In this document: one piece after another, positions 26,436 through 35,248 of the stretch
Layout: each line of letters opens with the position of its first letter
Numbering within the stretch: position 1 is the first letter of the stretch
Assembly: GCF_035989885.1 (NCBI RefSeq)
Contig: NZ_CP108518.1
Coordinates: 3,826,501 to 3,890,500 of the forward strand
Direction: 5' to 3'
Length of the DNA: 64,000 nucleotides
DNA from: Streptomyces sp. NBC_01232
GTDB taxonomy: Bacteria > Actinomycetota > Actinomycetes > Streptomycetales > Streptomycetaceae
The notes under the pieces: model-generated
Databases searched by the model: none
What the model was told of the DNA's origin: nothing
The model's input: only the letters and a program-made list of their open reading frames with translations
Made by a program: the position numbers and the translations under genes

Positions 26436-27275
26436 ATGGTCACCCATGAGGACCACACGGACGACCGGGCCGCGGCCCTGCTCGTCCGCGATGCGATGGA
26501 CCGCGCGACCGCGGAACTGCCCGCCATGACGGACCTGGTGGGCCCGGCCCGCGCCCAGGGCCTGCGCCGCAGGGCGCGCGTCCGGGCGGCGATCGGCGGT
26601 GCGGTGCTGGCCGTCGCCGGCCTCGGCCTGGCCGGGGCCTTCGTCCTGCCGGGCGACGACGACGAGGGCGCGACCGGAAGTCCCGGGGTGATCGACGTGG
26701 CCGCGCCGCCGACGAGCTCCGGACCGCCGCCGCCGATCCACCTCGAACCCAGTCCGGGCGAATCGTCGATGGCCGACCTGCCGCCCGCCGAGCGGGCCCG
26801 GCAGGAGAACTTCCAGAACCAGGCCGTCGGTGTGCTCCAGCAGCTGCTGCCCCCGTCGGTCGGCACCGTGCAGCGGATCGACCTGAACGTGCGGCACTAC
26901 CAGGGCACCAAGGACGGCAAGGCCTTCCACATCCTCTTCTCGGTGCGTCCCTTCGAACCGGGCACCGCGCACCAGGCCTGCCGCGAGATCAAGGGCACGG
27001 TCTGCTCGAAGGCCACCCTGCCCGGCGGCATCGAGGCCGACGCGTGGACCTCGCCGATCAACAACGGCAATGTCACCGAGTCCCGGGTCTGGTTCCGCTA
27101 CGGCACCAGCAGCGTCTCGCTGAGCGTCGGCCCGCACGACGAGTCGAACACCTCGGCGCCCGTCACCGCCCAGCAGCTCCTCGACCTCGCCAAGTCCACC
27201 GCCTTCCTCGACCTGGTCAAGGCGGCCGACCGGGACCCGGTGGAAGAGATGCAGCGCACGGTCCCGGCCGGCTGA
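26436..27275 (+). CDS. Single-pass membrane protein, sigma-factor partner candidate
   Basis: A 279-residue protein: a cytosolic N-terminus of ~50 residues, one transmembrane helix (about 51-73, 'AAIGGAVLAVAGLGLAGAF'), a Pro/Ser-rich linker, and an extracytoplasmic domain with two cysteines ('HQACREIKGTVCSKATLPG') that could form a disulfide. The topology and position immediately downstream of an ECF sigma gene match anti-sigma factors, but no ZAS-type His-x3-Cys-x2-Cys motif is present. The role is inferred only from context. Confidence 0.7.
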   Translation: MVTHEDHTDDRAAALLVRDAMDRATAELPAMTDLVGPARAQGLRRRARVRAAIGGAVLAVAGLGLAGAFVLPGDDDEGATGSPGVIDVAAPPTSSGPPPPIHLEPSPGESSMADLPPAERARQENFQNQAVGVLQQLLPPSVGTVQRIDLNVRHYQGTKDGKAFHILFSVRPFEPGTAHQACREIKGTVCSKATLPGGIEADAWTSPINNGNVTESRVWFRYGTSSVSLSVGPHDESNTSAPVTAQQLLDLAKSTAFLDLVKAADRDPVEEMQRTVPAG

Positions 27276-27286
27276 CCCCTCCCCGG

Positions 27287-28306
27287 CTACCGCCGCCGCG
27301 CCCGCCACACCAGGTACAGGACGGACGCCAGCGCCGCCCCCCTCAGCACCCACGGCCACATCCCGTGCAACGCCCCGCTCAGCTGGTCGTCGGCCAGGGT
27401 CTCCCCCCACTTGCCGTTCATCCGGCCCCACAGCCACACCACCGCCCCCGCGAGCACCGCACCGGGCGGGCCGAAGACGGCCCACTTGCGCTCGGCCGGC
27501 CGCAGCACGCGGGACGCGTACGGCAGGGCCCAGCCGATGATCAGGAGCAGCCAGTACCCGGTGACCGCGCCGACGACCAGGACGGCCGCCGCCAGCAGCA
27601 GGAACGCGTTCGGCCGCGGGCGGCCGCCCGCCGCCTCCGGGGCCGCTGCCCCGGGGTCGGCGGCCGCGGCCTCCTTCTTCGCGCGCCGCCGCTCGCGCAG
27701 GAACCGTACGAGGCTTCGTGCGCGCCCCTCGTCCTCCCCGGGCGGGGGCGCCGTCTTCCCGGCCTTCCCGGCCTCCGTCCGCCCCGGCTCGCCGTCCTCC
27801 GGTCCCTCCTCGAAAAGGTCCGGGATCTCGATGCCGCCCGCGAAGCCCTCGACCTGCGGGCCCTTCCCGTACGCCCCCGGGCCGACCCGCCACCAGTCGG
27901 GCTCGGCCCCGCCCGAGGGGCCGAGTTCGTCCAGCCCGGCCAGGTGCGGCGGTACGTTCTCCGGCTCCGCCGGGCGCGCCGGGGGCACGTTCTGGCGGCG
28001 CAGCCGGCCCGGCGCGCGCTGGACGGGCACCGACAGGCCCGCGTCGGAGGGCTCGGCGGGGGCGGCGCCTGCGGCCTGCCGGGACCCAAGGGTGTCCAGG
28101 ACCTCCTCGGGCGTGCCGATCCGCTCCAGGATGCGGCGTACGGCGGCCGGGGTGTCCGGGTCGTACTTGGCGCGCCGACGGTCGATCTCGTCCCGCAGCC
28201 CCGACACCAGCCGCATCCGGTCGCCGGAGGACAGCTGCCGTCGTTGCGCCAAGTCCCCGACGCGGCTCAGATATTCGTAGACCAGTTGGTCGCTCTCGAT
28301 CCCCAC
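27287..28306 (-). CDS. Integral membrane protein with N-terminal HAAS-like domain
   Basis: A 339-residue protein. Residues 1-70 ('DQLVYEYLSRVGDLAQRR', 'LRDEIDRRRAKY', 'ILERIGTPEEVLDTLG') resemble the short alpha-helical HAAS domain found with PadR-type regulators. A disordered Pro/Gly/Glu middle follows, then about five C-terminal transmembrane helices ('AFLLLAAAVLVVGAVTGYWL' and others). Function unknown; HAAS-type proteins often report membrane state. It is convergent with the sigma-factor partner gene and divergent from the helicase-associated gene. Confidence 0.7.
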   Translation of the reverse strand: MGIESDQLVYEYLSRVGDLAQRRQLSSGDRMRLVSGLRDEIDRRRAKYDPDTPAAVRRILERIGTPEEVLDTLGSRQAAGAAPAEPSDAGLSVPVQRAPGRLRRQNVPPARPAEPENVPPHLAGLDELGPSGGAEPDWWRVGPGAYGKGPQVEGFAGGIEIPDLFEEGPEDGEPGRTEAGKAGKTAPPPGEDEGRARSLVRFLRERRRAKKEAAAADPGAAAPEAAGGRPRPNAFLLLAAAVLVVGAVTGYWLLLIIGWALPYASRVLRPAERKWAVFGPPGAVLAGAVVWLWGRMNGKWGETLADDQLSGALHGMWPWVLRGAALASVLYLVWRARRR

Positions 28307-28437
28307 GCCCAGGCTCCTCCCTTACCCCCTGCCCCGAAGGTAGCGCGTGCGCCCGTGGAGCTGCTGCGGGCGCAGCGGATACCGTTGACCGGATGGGGAC
28401 CGGCCGACTGACCGGCCGACGCGACCAGGAGGCGACT

Positions 28438-30879
28438 GTGCCCGAGGCAAGCACTGCGGCGGGATCCGCCGGCGGGAGCCCGGCGGGAAGCTCCCCGCGC
28501 TCACTCGCCGAGGCGCTGCGCGCCCGTGACGACGCGGCGCTCGCGGCCCTGTTGCGCGCCCGCCCGGACCTGCTCGGCCCGGTGCCGGGCGATGTGACCC
28601 AGCTGGCCACGCGCGCCGGGACCCGGGCCTCGGTGGTGCGCGCCCTGGACCGGCTGGACCGGTTCGCCCTGCAGACGGCGGAGGCCCTCGCGGTGGCCCC
28701 GGACCCGTGCCCGTACCCGGTGCTGGAGGGGCTGCTGACGGGCGGCGAGGACGAACGGGCCCGCGACGCGCTCCCCGGCGCCCTGGCCACCCTGCGCGAC
28801 CAGGCCCTGGTGTGGGGCGACGAGGACCGGCTGCGGCTGGTGCGCACCGCGCGGGAGCTGCTCGCCCCGTCCGCCTCCCGCCCCTCCCCGACCGGCCTGG
28901 GCCCGACCGTCGCCGAGGCCACCGCCGGGATGTCGCCGACCCGGGTGCAGGAGATCGTCGCGGCCGTCGGACTGCCCGCCACCCACGACCCGGTGTCCGC
29001 GGTGACCGCGCTGACCGGGCTTTTCACCGACCCGGAGCGGATGTCCGCGCTGCTGGACGAGGCTCCCGCGGAGGCCCACCAGGTGCTGGGCCGGCTCGTG
29101 TGGGGGCCGCCGTACGGGGAGGTGACGCCGAACCCGACCCCGCCGGTGCGCTGGCTGCGCGACCGGGGGCTGCTGCTGCCCGCGACGGCGCGGACCGTCG
29201 TACTGCCCCGCGAGGTGGCGCTGCACCTGCGCGGCGGGCTCGCGCACCGGGACACCGCGCCGCAGGCCCCGACGGTGCCCGCGCACCGCGAGCACCGTCC
29301 ACAGCTTGTGGACGCGAACGCCGCCGGGCAGGCGCTGGCCGCGCTGGCCACCGTCGAGGAGCTGGTGAAGTCCTGGGAGCACGCCGGTCCGCCGGTGCTG
29401 CGGGCGGGCGGGCTCTCCGTACGGGACCTGAAGCGGACCGCGGCCCTCCTGGACGCGAGCGAGCCGCAGGCGGCCTTCTGGATCGAACTGGCCTACGCGG
29501 CCGGTCTGCTGGCCAGCGACGGGGAGGCGGACGAGCGGTACGCGCCCACGCCGGCCTTCGACGACTGGGTGGACCTGCCGCCCGCCGAGCGCTGGTCGCA
29601 CCTCGCGGCGGCCTGGCTGCCCGCCACCCGCACCGCACCGCTGATCGGCGAGCAGGATGCCAAGGGGCGCACGCTGTCCGCGCTCGGCCCCGAACTCGAC
29701 CGCTCCGCCGCCCCCGAGGTGCGCCGACGCGTCCTGGAGCTCCTCGGGGCCCTGCCCGAGGGCGGGTCCCCCGACCCGGAGACCCTGCTGGCGCGGCTCG
29801 CCTGGGAGCGGCCCGTACGCGGTGCGAGCGACCTGCGGGCCCGTCTCGCGCACTGGGTGCTGGAGGAGGCGGAGGTCCTCGGCGTGACCGGGCGGGGCGC
29901 CCTGTCCGGGCCCGGCCGGGCCCTGCTGGAACACCGCGATCCGTCGCCGCTGCTGGCCCCGCTGCTGCCGGAGCCGGTGGACCACATACTGCTGCAGGCC
30001 GACCTGACGGCGGTGGCCCCCGGCCCGCTGCGCCGCCCGCTGGGCGACACGCTGGCCGTGCTCGCGGACGTCGAGTCCAAGGGCGGGGCGACGGTGTACC
30101 GGTTCACGCCCGGCTCGGTGCGCCGGGCCCTGGACGCCGGCCACGCGGCCGCGGACCTGCACGCCTTCCTCAAGGAGCACAGCCGCACCCCGGTCCCGCA
30201 GCCGCTGGCCTACCTGATCGACGACGTGGCCCGGCGGCACGGGCACCTGCGGGTCGGCGCGGCCTCCTCGTACGTGCGCTGCGACGACGACGCGATGCTG
30301 GGCGAGATCCTGGCCGACAAGCGCTCGGCCGGGCTGGGGCTGCGCCGCCTCGCACCGACGGTGCTGGCCGCGCAGGCCGAACCGACCGTCCTGCTGGAGG
30401 GGTTGCGGACGATGGGCTACGCGCCGGCCGCGGAGTCCCGCACCGGCGACGTGCTGGTGGCGCGGGCCGATGCCCACCGCACCCCGGCCCGCTCGGCGCC
30501 CGTACCGGTGCCGGAGGGCCCGCCGGTGCCGGATGCGACGCTGCTGGCGGCTGCCGTACGGGCGATCCGCGCGGGCGACGTGGCGGCGACGGCGGTGCGC
30601 AAGGAGCCCGCGACGCCGTCGGCCGCCGCCGTACCGGGCGAACTCCCGCGCACGAGCGCGGCGGAGACCCTGGCGACGGTGCAGGCGGCCGCGCTGACCG
30701 GGTCGGCGGTGTGGATCGGCTATGTGAACGCGGAGGGCGCGGCGAGCCAGCGGGTCATCGCGCCGGTCCGGGTGGAGGGCGGCTTCGTCACCGGGTACGA
30801 CCACACGGCGGACGAGGTACGGACGTACGCGCTGCACCGGATCACCGGTGTCGCGGAGTTGGCGGACGACCAGGTGTAG
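28438..30879 (+). CDS. Helicase-associated protein (XPB partner family, Rv0862c-like)
   Basis: An 813-residue protein without Walker motifs. The N-terminal part is helical and repetitive; the middle contains 'LLEHRDPSPLLAPLLPEPVD' and 'ILLQADLTAVAPGPLRRPLG', typical of the 'helicase-associated' family encoded beside mycobacterial XPB. The C-terminus ('GSAVWIGYVNAEGAASQRVI', 'VRTYALHRITGVAEL') resembles a WYL-type ligand-sensing domain. The GTG at 28438 has a CCAGGAGG site. The XPB helicase lies 2.7 kb downstream on the same strand, supporting a shared DNA-repair role that remains unproven. Confidence 0.8.
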   Translation: MPEASTAAGSAGGSPAGSSPRSLAEALRARDDAALAALLRARPDLLGPVPGDVTQLATRAGTRASVVRALDRLDRFALQTAEALAVAPDPCPYPVLEGLLTGGEDERARDALPGALATLRDQALVWGDEDRLRLVRTARELLAPSASRPSPTGLGPTVAEATAGMSPTRVQEIVAAVGLPATHDPVSAVTALTGLFTDPERMSALLDEAPAEAHQVLGRLVWGPPYGEVTPNPTPPVRWLRDRGLLLPATARTVVLPREVALHLRGGLAHRDTAPQAPTVPAHREHRPQLVDANAAGQALAALATVEELVKSWEHAGPPVLRAGGLSVRDLKRTAALLDASEPQAAFWIELAYAAGLLASDGEADERYAPTPAFDDWVDLPPAERWSHLAAAWLPATRTAPLIGEQDAKGRTLSALGPELDRSAAPEVRRRVLELLGALPEGGSPDPETLLARLAWERPVRGASDLRARLAHWVLEEAEVLGVTGRGALSGPGRALLEHRDPSPLLAPLLPEPVDHILLQADLTAVAPGPLRRPLGDTLAVLADVESKGGATVYRFTPGSVRRALDAGHAAADLHAFLKEHSRTPVPQPLAYLIDDVARRHGHLRVGAASSYVRCDDDAMLGEILADKRSAGLGLRRLAPTVLAAQAEPTVLLEGLRTMGYAPAAESRTGDVLVARADAHRTPARSAPVPVPEGPPVPDATLLAAAVRAIRAGDVAATAVRKEPATPSAAAVPGELPRTSAAETLATVQAAALTGSAVWIGYVNAEGAASQRVIAPVRVEGGFVTGYDHTADEVRTYALHRITGVAELADDQV

Positions 30880-30889
30880 GAGAAAACCG

Positions 30890-31519
30890 ATGGCCGTCGG
30901 GATGGCGGGCCATCATCCTGAGCCCATGTCCGACCACGTACCGAACCGCCAGATCCGCGCTGCGCACAATGCGGCCACGATCACCGTCTACCAGGCCTAC
31001 TCCCCCGCGCTCGGGGTGCCGGCCGCCCGTGACGGCCGCTTCCCGCCGGCCTGGAAGCGGGAGCGGATGACGTGGATCAAGCCGTCGTTCCTGTGGATGA
31101 TGTACCGCTGCGGCTGGGGCACCAAGGACGGCCAGGAGACGGTGCTGGCGGTCGAGATCACCCGCGAGGGCTTCGACGGGGCGCTGCGTGACGCCTGCCT
31201 GTCGCACTACAGGCCGGGCGTGCACGCGGACCGGGCGGCCTGGAAGGAATCCCTGCGCGGGGCGCCCACCCGGGTCCAGTGGGACCCGGAGCGCGACCTG
31301 CGGCTGAACCCGCTGCCGTACCGCTCGCTGCAGCTGGGCCTGTCCGGTCCGGCCTCCCGGGCCTACGCGGACGAGTGGACGGTCGGCATCCGTGACGTGA
31401 CCGGGCTGGCCCGGGAGATCCGCGGCCTGCTCGGTTCCGGGGACGAGGCGGCCGCGCGGGCGTTGCTGCCGGTTGAGACCCCGTATCCGTCGGGCCCGCT
31501 GCCGCACCTGGGCGCGTAG
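30890..31519 (+). CDS. DUF4291 family protein
   Basis: A 209-residue protein matching DUF4291 ('RQIRAAHNAATITVYQAYSP', 'WIKPSFLWMMYRCGWGTKDG', 'RVQWDPERDLRLNPLPYRSL'). No function has been assigned to the family; the conserved Arg/Trp/His pattern looks enzymatic or nucleic-acid related. The ATG at 30890 is chosen for its AGGAGA site 6 nt upstream; the ATG at 30926 (MSDHVP) is where the conserved part begins and is the likely alternative. It starts 10 bp after the helicase-associated gene and may be co-transcribed. Confidence 0.82.
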   Translation: MAVGMAGHHPEPMSDHVPNRQIRAAHNAATITVYQAYSPALGVPAARDGRFPPAWKRERMTWIKPSFLWMMYRCGWGTKDGQETVLAVEITREGFDGALRDACLSHYRPGVHADRAAWKESLRGAPTRVQWDPERDLRLNPLPYRSLQLGLSGPASRAYADEWTVGIRDVTGLAREIRGLLGSGDEAAARALLPVETPYPSGPLPHLGA

Positions 31520-31534
31520 CGGGCCGGTTCGGGA

Positions 31535-31570
31535 CGGTCCGGTGCGGTCCGGTGCGGTCCGGTCCGGTCC
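31535..31570. repeat. Short tandem repeat in the convergent gap
   Basis: Units of cggtccggtg / cggtccggtc repeated about 3.5 times (10-bp period) between the convergent DUF4291 and DoxX genes. No clear hairpin terminator is otherwise present there. Confidence 0.55.
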
Positions 31571-31574
31571 CGGA

Positions 31575-32117
31575 TCAGTCCCGGACGAGCACGACGATGA
31601 ACCCCGCGACGACGCCCACGAGCAGGGCCAGCAGGGAGTAGCGGGGGCGGGATTCGCGCAGCACCGGAAGGTAGTGGTCGGCGGCGAAGCGGCCCGGCCC
31701 GGTGAGGGTGAGGGCGACGACCGCGGCGAACAGCACCACTTCCAGTTCCACGCCCTTGGGCGGGAAGTAGGCGCTGAGGCCCCGGACATCGAGGACGTTG
31801 ATGAAGATGCCGGTCAGGGCCGCTCCGGCGAGCGGGGTGAGCAGACCGAGGGCCAGGGCGAGGCCGCCCAGGGTCTCGGAGAGACCGGCGATGACGGCCA
31901 TGGCGTCCCCGGCGGGGTAGCCGGCCATGGTGAAGCCCTTGCCGGTCGCGGTGAGGCCCGGGCCGCCGAACCAGCCGAAGAGCTTCATCGTGCCGTGGCC
32001 GGCCATGCTGAGGCCGACGACGAGCCGGAGGAGCAGCAGGCCGGTGTCGTGGGTGACGGTGGTGGCAGGGGCCGAGGAGGTGCTGAAGAGCGTGCGGTCC
32101 CAGCTTGTTTGCATCAT
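31575..32117 (-). CDS. DoxX-family membrane protein
   Basis: A 180-residue protein with four or five transmembrane helices. 'LLLLRLVVGLSMAGHGTMKL' and 'FGWFGGPGLTATGKGF' are the DoxX signature, and 'ILLGLSETLGG'-like residues appear as 'VIAGLSETLGGLALALGLLT'. DoxX proteins are associated with redox or quinone-linked oxidoreductases. Start at one of two adjacent ATG codons (32117/32114). The upstream same-strand gene encodes a peroxiredoxin-like protein, which fits a thiol-redox context. Confidence 0.88.
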   Translation of the reverse strand: MMQTSWDRTLFSTSSAPATTVTHDTGLLLLRLVVGLSMAGHGTMKLFGWFGGPGLTATGKGFTMAGYPAGDAMAVIAGLSETLGGLALALGLLTPLAGAALTGIFINVLDVRGLSAYFPPKGVELEVVLFAAVVALTLTGPGRFAADHYLPVLRESRPRYSLLALLVGVVAGFIVVLVRD

Positions 32118-32276
32118 GAGGGTCCGTTCCGAGGTCGCCTGGCAGCGACCGCCACCGTATGACGCCCACCCCCGACGGCCCGCCCGCAACATCGACGGCC
32201 GCCCCATCGGCCCCTTCCGTCTACCCGTTCGGCCCTGGAACACCTGCCCTACGTCGCGCCGGGAACGAAGCGGGTA

Positions 32277-32837
32277 TCAGTGCCGGGCCGTGCGGGCCCG
32301 TTCCGCCAGGGTCAGGAGCTTCTCCACGGGCCACTGGTCGTCCGCATGCTCCCCGTACCCGGCGGCCAGCACGCGCCCGTCCGGTGCGATGAGGAAGTCC
32401 GCGGGGAGCCCGAGGCGTCCGCCCTCCTGGACGAGCGCCGGCGGCTTCGCCCGGCCGCGCAGGATGTCGAGGGTGCCCACGGCGATCGCCCGCCAGGCGC
32501 GCGCGGCCAGCAGGGCGCGGTGGGACGACTCGACGCCGAACTCCGCGTACAGCCGCTTGCGGGGGTCCGCGATCACCGCGAAGGGCAGCTCGGCCACGTG
32601 CTCGCGCAGTTCGTCGGCGCCGGAGTGGAAGACCACGACCTCCCGGATCCCCGCGGCCTCTATCTCGGCGTGCCGCCGCACGATCGAGCGCAGGTGCAGA
32701 TGGCAGATGGGGCAGCCGGCGAACCGGCGGAACTGGAGGTGCACGAGGTGCTCGGGGTCCGGCACGGCGACGGGTGCACCGTCCGCGACGGCGGTCAGGG
32801 TGCGGGTACGGACGACGGAACCGGTGTCGAGCTGCAC
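32277..32837 (-). CDS. Peroxiredoxin-like redoxin
   Basis: A 186-residue AhpC/TSA-type thioredoxin-fold protein. 'HLQFRRFAGCPICHLHLRSI' has a CPIC redox motif in the position of the active-site loop, followed by 'VVVFHSGADELREHVAELPF' and 'FLIAPDGRVLAAGYGEHADD'. It probably reduces peroxides or protein disulfides; partners are not known. GTG start at 32837 behind AAGGAG. It is divergent from a tetR gene across an operator-rich 69-bp gap and probably co-regulated with the DoxX gene downstream. Confidence 0.82.
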   Translation of the reverse strand: MQLDTGSVVRTRTLTAVADGAPVAVPDPEHLVHLQFRRFAGCPICHLHLRSIVRRHAEIEAAGIREVVVFHSGADELREHVAELPFAVIADPRKRLYAEFGVESSHRALLAARAWRAIAVGTLDILRGRAKPPALVQEGGRLGLPADFLIAPDGRVLAAGYGEHADDQWPVEKLLTLAERARTARH

Positions 32838-32850
32838 TGAGGTCTCCTTC

Positions 32851-32896
32851 GTAAGCGTATGACGTACACCTACAGCGTAAGCGTATGTCGTACGCT
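32851..32896. promoter_or_regulatory. Duplicated TetR operator between divergent genes
   Basis: GTAAGCGTATG-A/T-CGTAC occurs twice (32851-32867 and 32877-32893), 26 bp apart. The second copy contains a perfect palindrome AGCGTA-TGTCG-TACGCT (32880-32896). The position between tetR and the peroxiredoxin-like gene suggests that the TetR protein represses both directions. Confidence 0.7.
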
Positions 32897-32906
32897 GTCA
32901 ATCACC

Positions 32907-33524
32907 ATGCCGCGCCCACGCTCACTCACACCGGACCAACTGGCCACCGCGGCCCTCGCCGTGATCGACCGCGAGGGTCTGCCCGGACTGTCCATGCGCG
33001 CCGTCGCCGTCGAACTCGGCATCAGCACCATGGCCCTGTACCGGTACGTCGCGGACCGCGGGGAACTCGAAGCCCTCGTCGTCGAACTCGTCCTCGGCGC
33101 CGTCGACAGCACCCCGCCGCCCCTGACCTCCGGGCCCTGGCGCGCCCGCGTCACGCTCCTCGTCGACCGGATGCGGGACACCGTCGGCGCGCACCCCGCC
33201 GTGCTGCCGCTCACCATGAGCCACCGGCACCGCTCCCTGGGCGTGATGCGCTGGGGCGAGACCGTCCTCGGCGTGCTCGGCGAGGCGGGGCTCGGGCCCG
33301 AGGAGCGGATCATCGCGCTGCGGGCCCTGCTCGCCTACGCGATCGGCGCGATCCAGCAGGAACACCTGGGCGCCCTCTCGGGTGCCGGCACCGCCGCGAT
33401 CGCCGAACTCCCGGCGGAGGAGTTCCCGTACATGACCGAGGCCGCCCTCGGCGCCCGCTCGCTCACCCCGGACCGCGAGTTCCACGGCGGCCTCGCCCTG
33501 CTCCTGGACGGCCTGGGCCGCTGA
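32907..33524 (+). CDS. TetR-family transcriptional regulator
   Basis: A 205-residue repressor. N-terminal helix-turn-helix: 'LATAALAVIDREGLPGLSMR' and 'AVAVELGISTMALYRYVADR'. The C-terminal half matches the TetR_C (tetracyclin repressor-like) ligand domain ('LGVMRWGETVLGVLGEAGLG'). ATG at 32907; no clear Shine-Dalgarno, so a short leader is likely. It probably senses an oxidant or xenobiotic and controls the divergent peroxiredoxin-like/DoxX genes. Confidence 0.9.
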   Translation: MPRPRSLTPDQLATAALAVIDREGLPGLSMRAVAVELGISTMALYRYVADRGELEALVVELVLGAVDSTPPPLTSGPWRARVTLLVDRMRDTVGAHPAVLPLTMSHRHRSLGVMRWGETVLGVLGEAGLGPEERIIALRALLAYAIGAIQQEHLGALSGAGTAAIAELPAEEFPYMTEAALGARSLTPDREFHGGLALLLDGLGR

Positions 33525-33604
33525 CCCGCCGAAGCGCCGTGTTCCCAGCCTCCGCGCCGTACGGCACACTGGAGGTTTGACCTGAATGAAACGGGGCGCC
33601 GCGC

Positions 33605-35248
33605 GTGAATGGTCCACTCATCGTCCAGAGCGACAAGACCCTCCTTCTCGAAGTCGACCACGAGCTCGCCGGAGCCGCCCGGCGGGCCATCGCTCCCTTC
33701 GCAGAGCTGGAGCGGGCCCCCGAGCACATCCACACCTACCGGATCACCCCGCTCGGCCTGTGGAACGCCCGCGCCGCCGGCCACGACGCCGAGCAGGTCG
33801 TCGACGCGCTCGTCGAGTACTCCCGCTACCCCGTCCCGCACGCGCTCCTCGTCGACGTCGCCGAGACCATGGCGCGCTACGGCCGCCTGACCCTCTCCAA
33901 GCACCCCGTACACGGACTGGTGCTGACGAGCACCGACCGTCCGGTGCTGGAGGAGATCCTGCGGTCCAAGAAGGTCGCCCCGCTCGTCGGCGCGCGGCTC
34001 GACGCCGACACCGTGGCCGTGCACCCCTCCGAACGCGGCCAGATCAAGCAGACCCTGCTCAAGCTGGGCTGGCCGGCCGAGGACCTCGCCGGGTACGTGG
34101 ACGGCGAGGCCCACCCGATCGAACTGGCCGAGGACGGCTGGGCACTGCGCCCGTACCAGCAGCAGGCCGTCGAGGGCTTCTGGCACGGCGGCTCCGGTGT
34201 GGTCGTACTGCCCTGCGGCGCCGGCAAGACGCTGGTCGGTGCCGGGGCCATGGCGATGGCCAAGGCGACGACGCTGATCCTGGTGACGAACACCGTCTCG
34301 GCCCGCCAGTGGAAGCACGAGCTGGTCAAGCGGACCTCCCTGACCGAGGACGAGATCGGTGAGTACTCCGGCACCCGCAAGGAGATCCGGCCCGTCACCA
34401 TCGCCACGTACCAGGTCCTGACGACCAAGCGGAAGGGCGTCTACCCGCACCTGGAGCTCTTCGACTCCCGGGACTGGGGCCTGATCGTCTACGACGAGGT
34501 GCACCTGCTGCCCGCGCCGGTCTTCAAGTTCACCGCCGACCTGCAGGCGCGGCGCCGGCTCGGCCTGACCGCGACGCTGGTGCGCGAGGACGGGCGGGAG
34601 TCGGACGTGTTCTCGCTCATCGGGCCGAAGCGGTTCGACGCCCCGTGGAAGGAGATCGAGGCGCAGGGCTACATCGCGCCCGCCGACTGCGTGGAGGTCC
34701 GGGTCAATCTGACCGAGTCGGAGCGGCTCGCCTACGCGACCGCCGAGACCGAGGAGAAGTACCGCTTCTGCGCGACGACGGCGACCAAGCGCAAGGTCAC
34801 CGAGGCGCTCGTCGCCAAGCACCGCGGCGAGCAGACCCTGGTCATCGGGCAGTACATCGACCAGCTCGACGAGCTGGGCGAGCACCTGGACGCCCCCGTC
34901 ATCAAGGGCGAGACCTCCAACGCACAGCGCGAGAAGCTCTTCAACGCCTTCCGCGAGGGCGAGATCAGCGTGCTGGTCGTCTCGAAGGTCGCGAACTTCT
35001 CCATCGACCTGCCCGAGGCCACCGTCGCCATCCAGGTGTCGGGCACCTTCGGCTCCCGCCAGGAGGAGGCCCAGCGTCTGGGCCGCGTGCTGCGGCCGAA
35101 GGCGGACGGCCACGAGGCGCGCTTCTACTCGGTCGTCGCGCGCGACACGATCGACCAGGACTTCGCGGCGCACCGCCAGCGGTTCCTCGCCGAGCAGGGG
35201 TACGCCTACCGGATCATGGACGCCGACGAGCTGCTGGCGAGCGACTGA
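33605..35248 (+). CDS. XPB-type superfamily 2 DNA helicase
   Basis: A 547-residue ATP-dependent 3'-5' helicase. Motif I 'PCGAGKTLVGAG' (residues about 203-214), motif II 'DEVHLL' (about 297), motif III 'GLTATLVREDGRE', which also carries the XPB-specific RED residues, and motif VI 'QEEAQRLGRVLRP'. An N-terminal damage-recognition-like region precedes the helicase core. The family acts in nucleotide excision repair and transcription-linked DNA opening; bacterial XPB has a shown helicase/annealing activity in mycobacteria. GTG start at 33605 after a weak site. Its 3' end overlaps a decayed gene on the other strand. Confidence 0.93.
   Translation: MNGPLIVQSDKTLLLEVDHELAGAARRAIAPFAELERAPEHIHTYRITPLGLWNARAAGHDAEQVVDALVEYSRYPVPHALLVDVAETMARYGRLTLSKHPVHGLVLTSTDRPVLEEILRSKKVAPLVGARLDADTVAVHPSERGQIKQTLLKLGWPAEDLAGYVDGEAHPIELAEDGWALRPYQQQAVEGFWHGGSGVVVLPCGAGKTLVGAGAMAMAKATTLILVTNTVSARQWKHELVKRTSLTEDEIGEYSGTRKEIRPVTIATYQVLTTKRKGVYPHLELFDSRDWGLIVYDEVHLLPAPVFKFTADLQARRRLGLTATLVREDGRESDVFSLIGPKRFDAPWKEIEAQGYIAPADCVEVRVNLTESERLAYATAETEEKYRFCATTATKRKVTEALVAKHRGEQTLVIGQYIDQLDELGEHLDAPVIKGETSNAQREKLFNAFREGEISVLVVSKVANFSIDLPEATVAIQVSGTFGSRQEEAQRLGRVLRPKADGHEARFYSVVARDTIDQDFAAHRQRFLAEQGYAYRIMDADELLASD

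Noticed and set aside
24996..29351. Very long minus-strand frame of about 1,450 codons
   Set aside because: It spans the real HAD, sigma, membrane-protein and helicase-associated genes; the sequence is low complexity with no motif.
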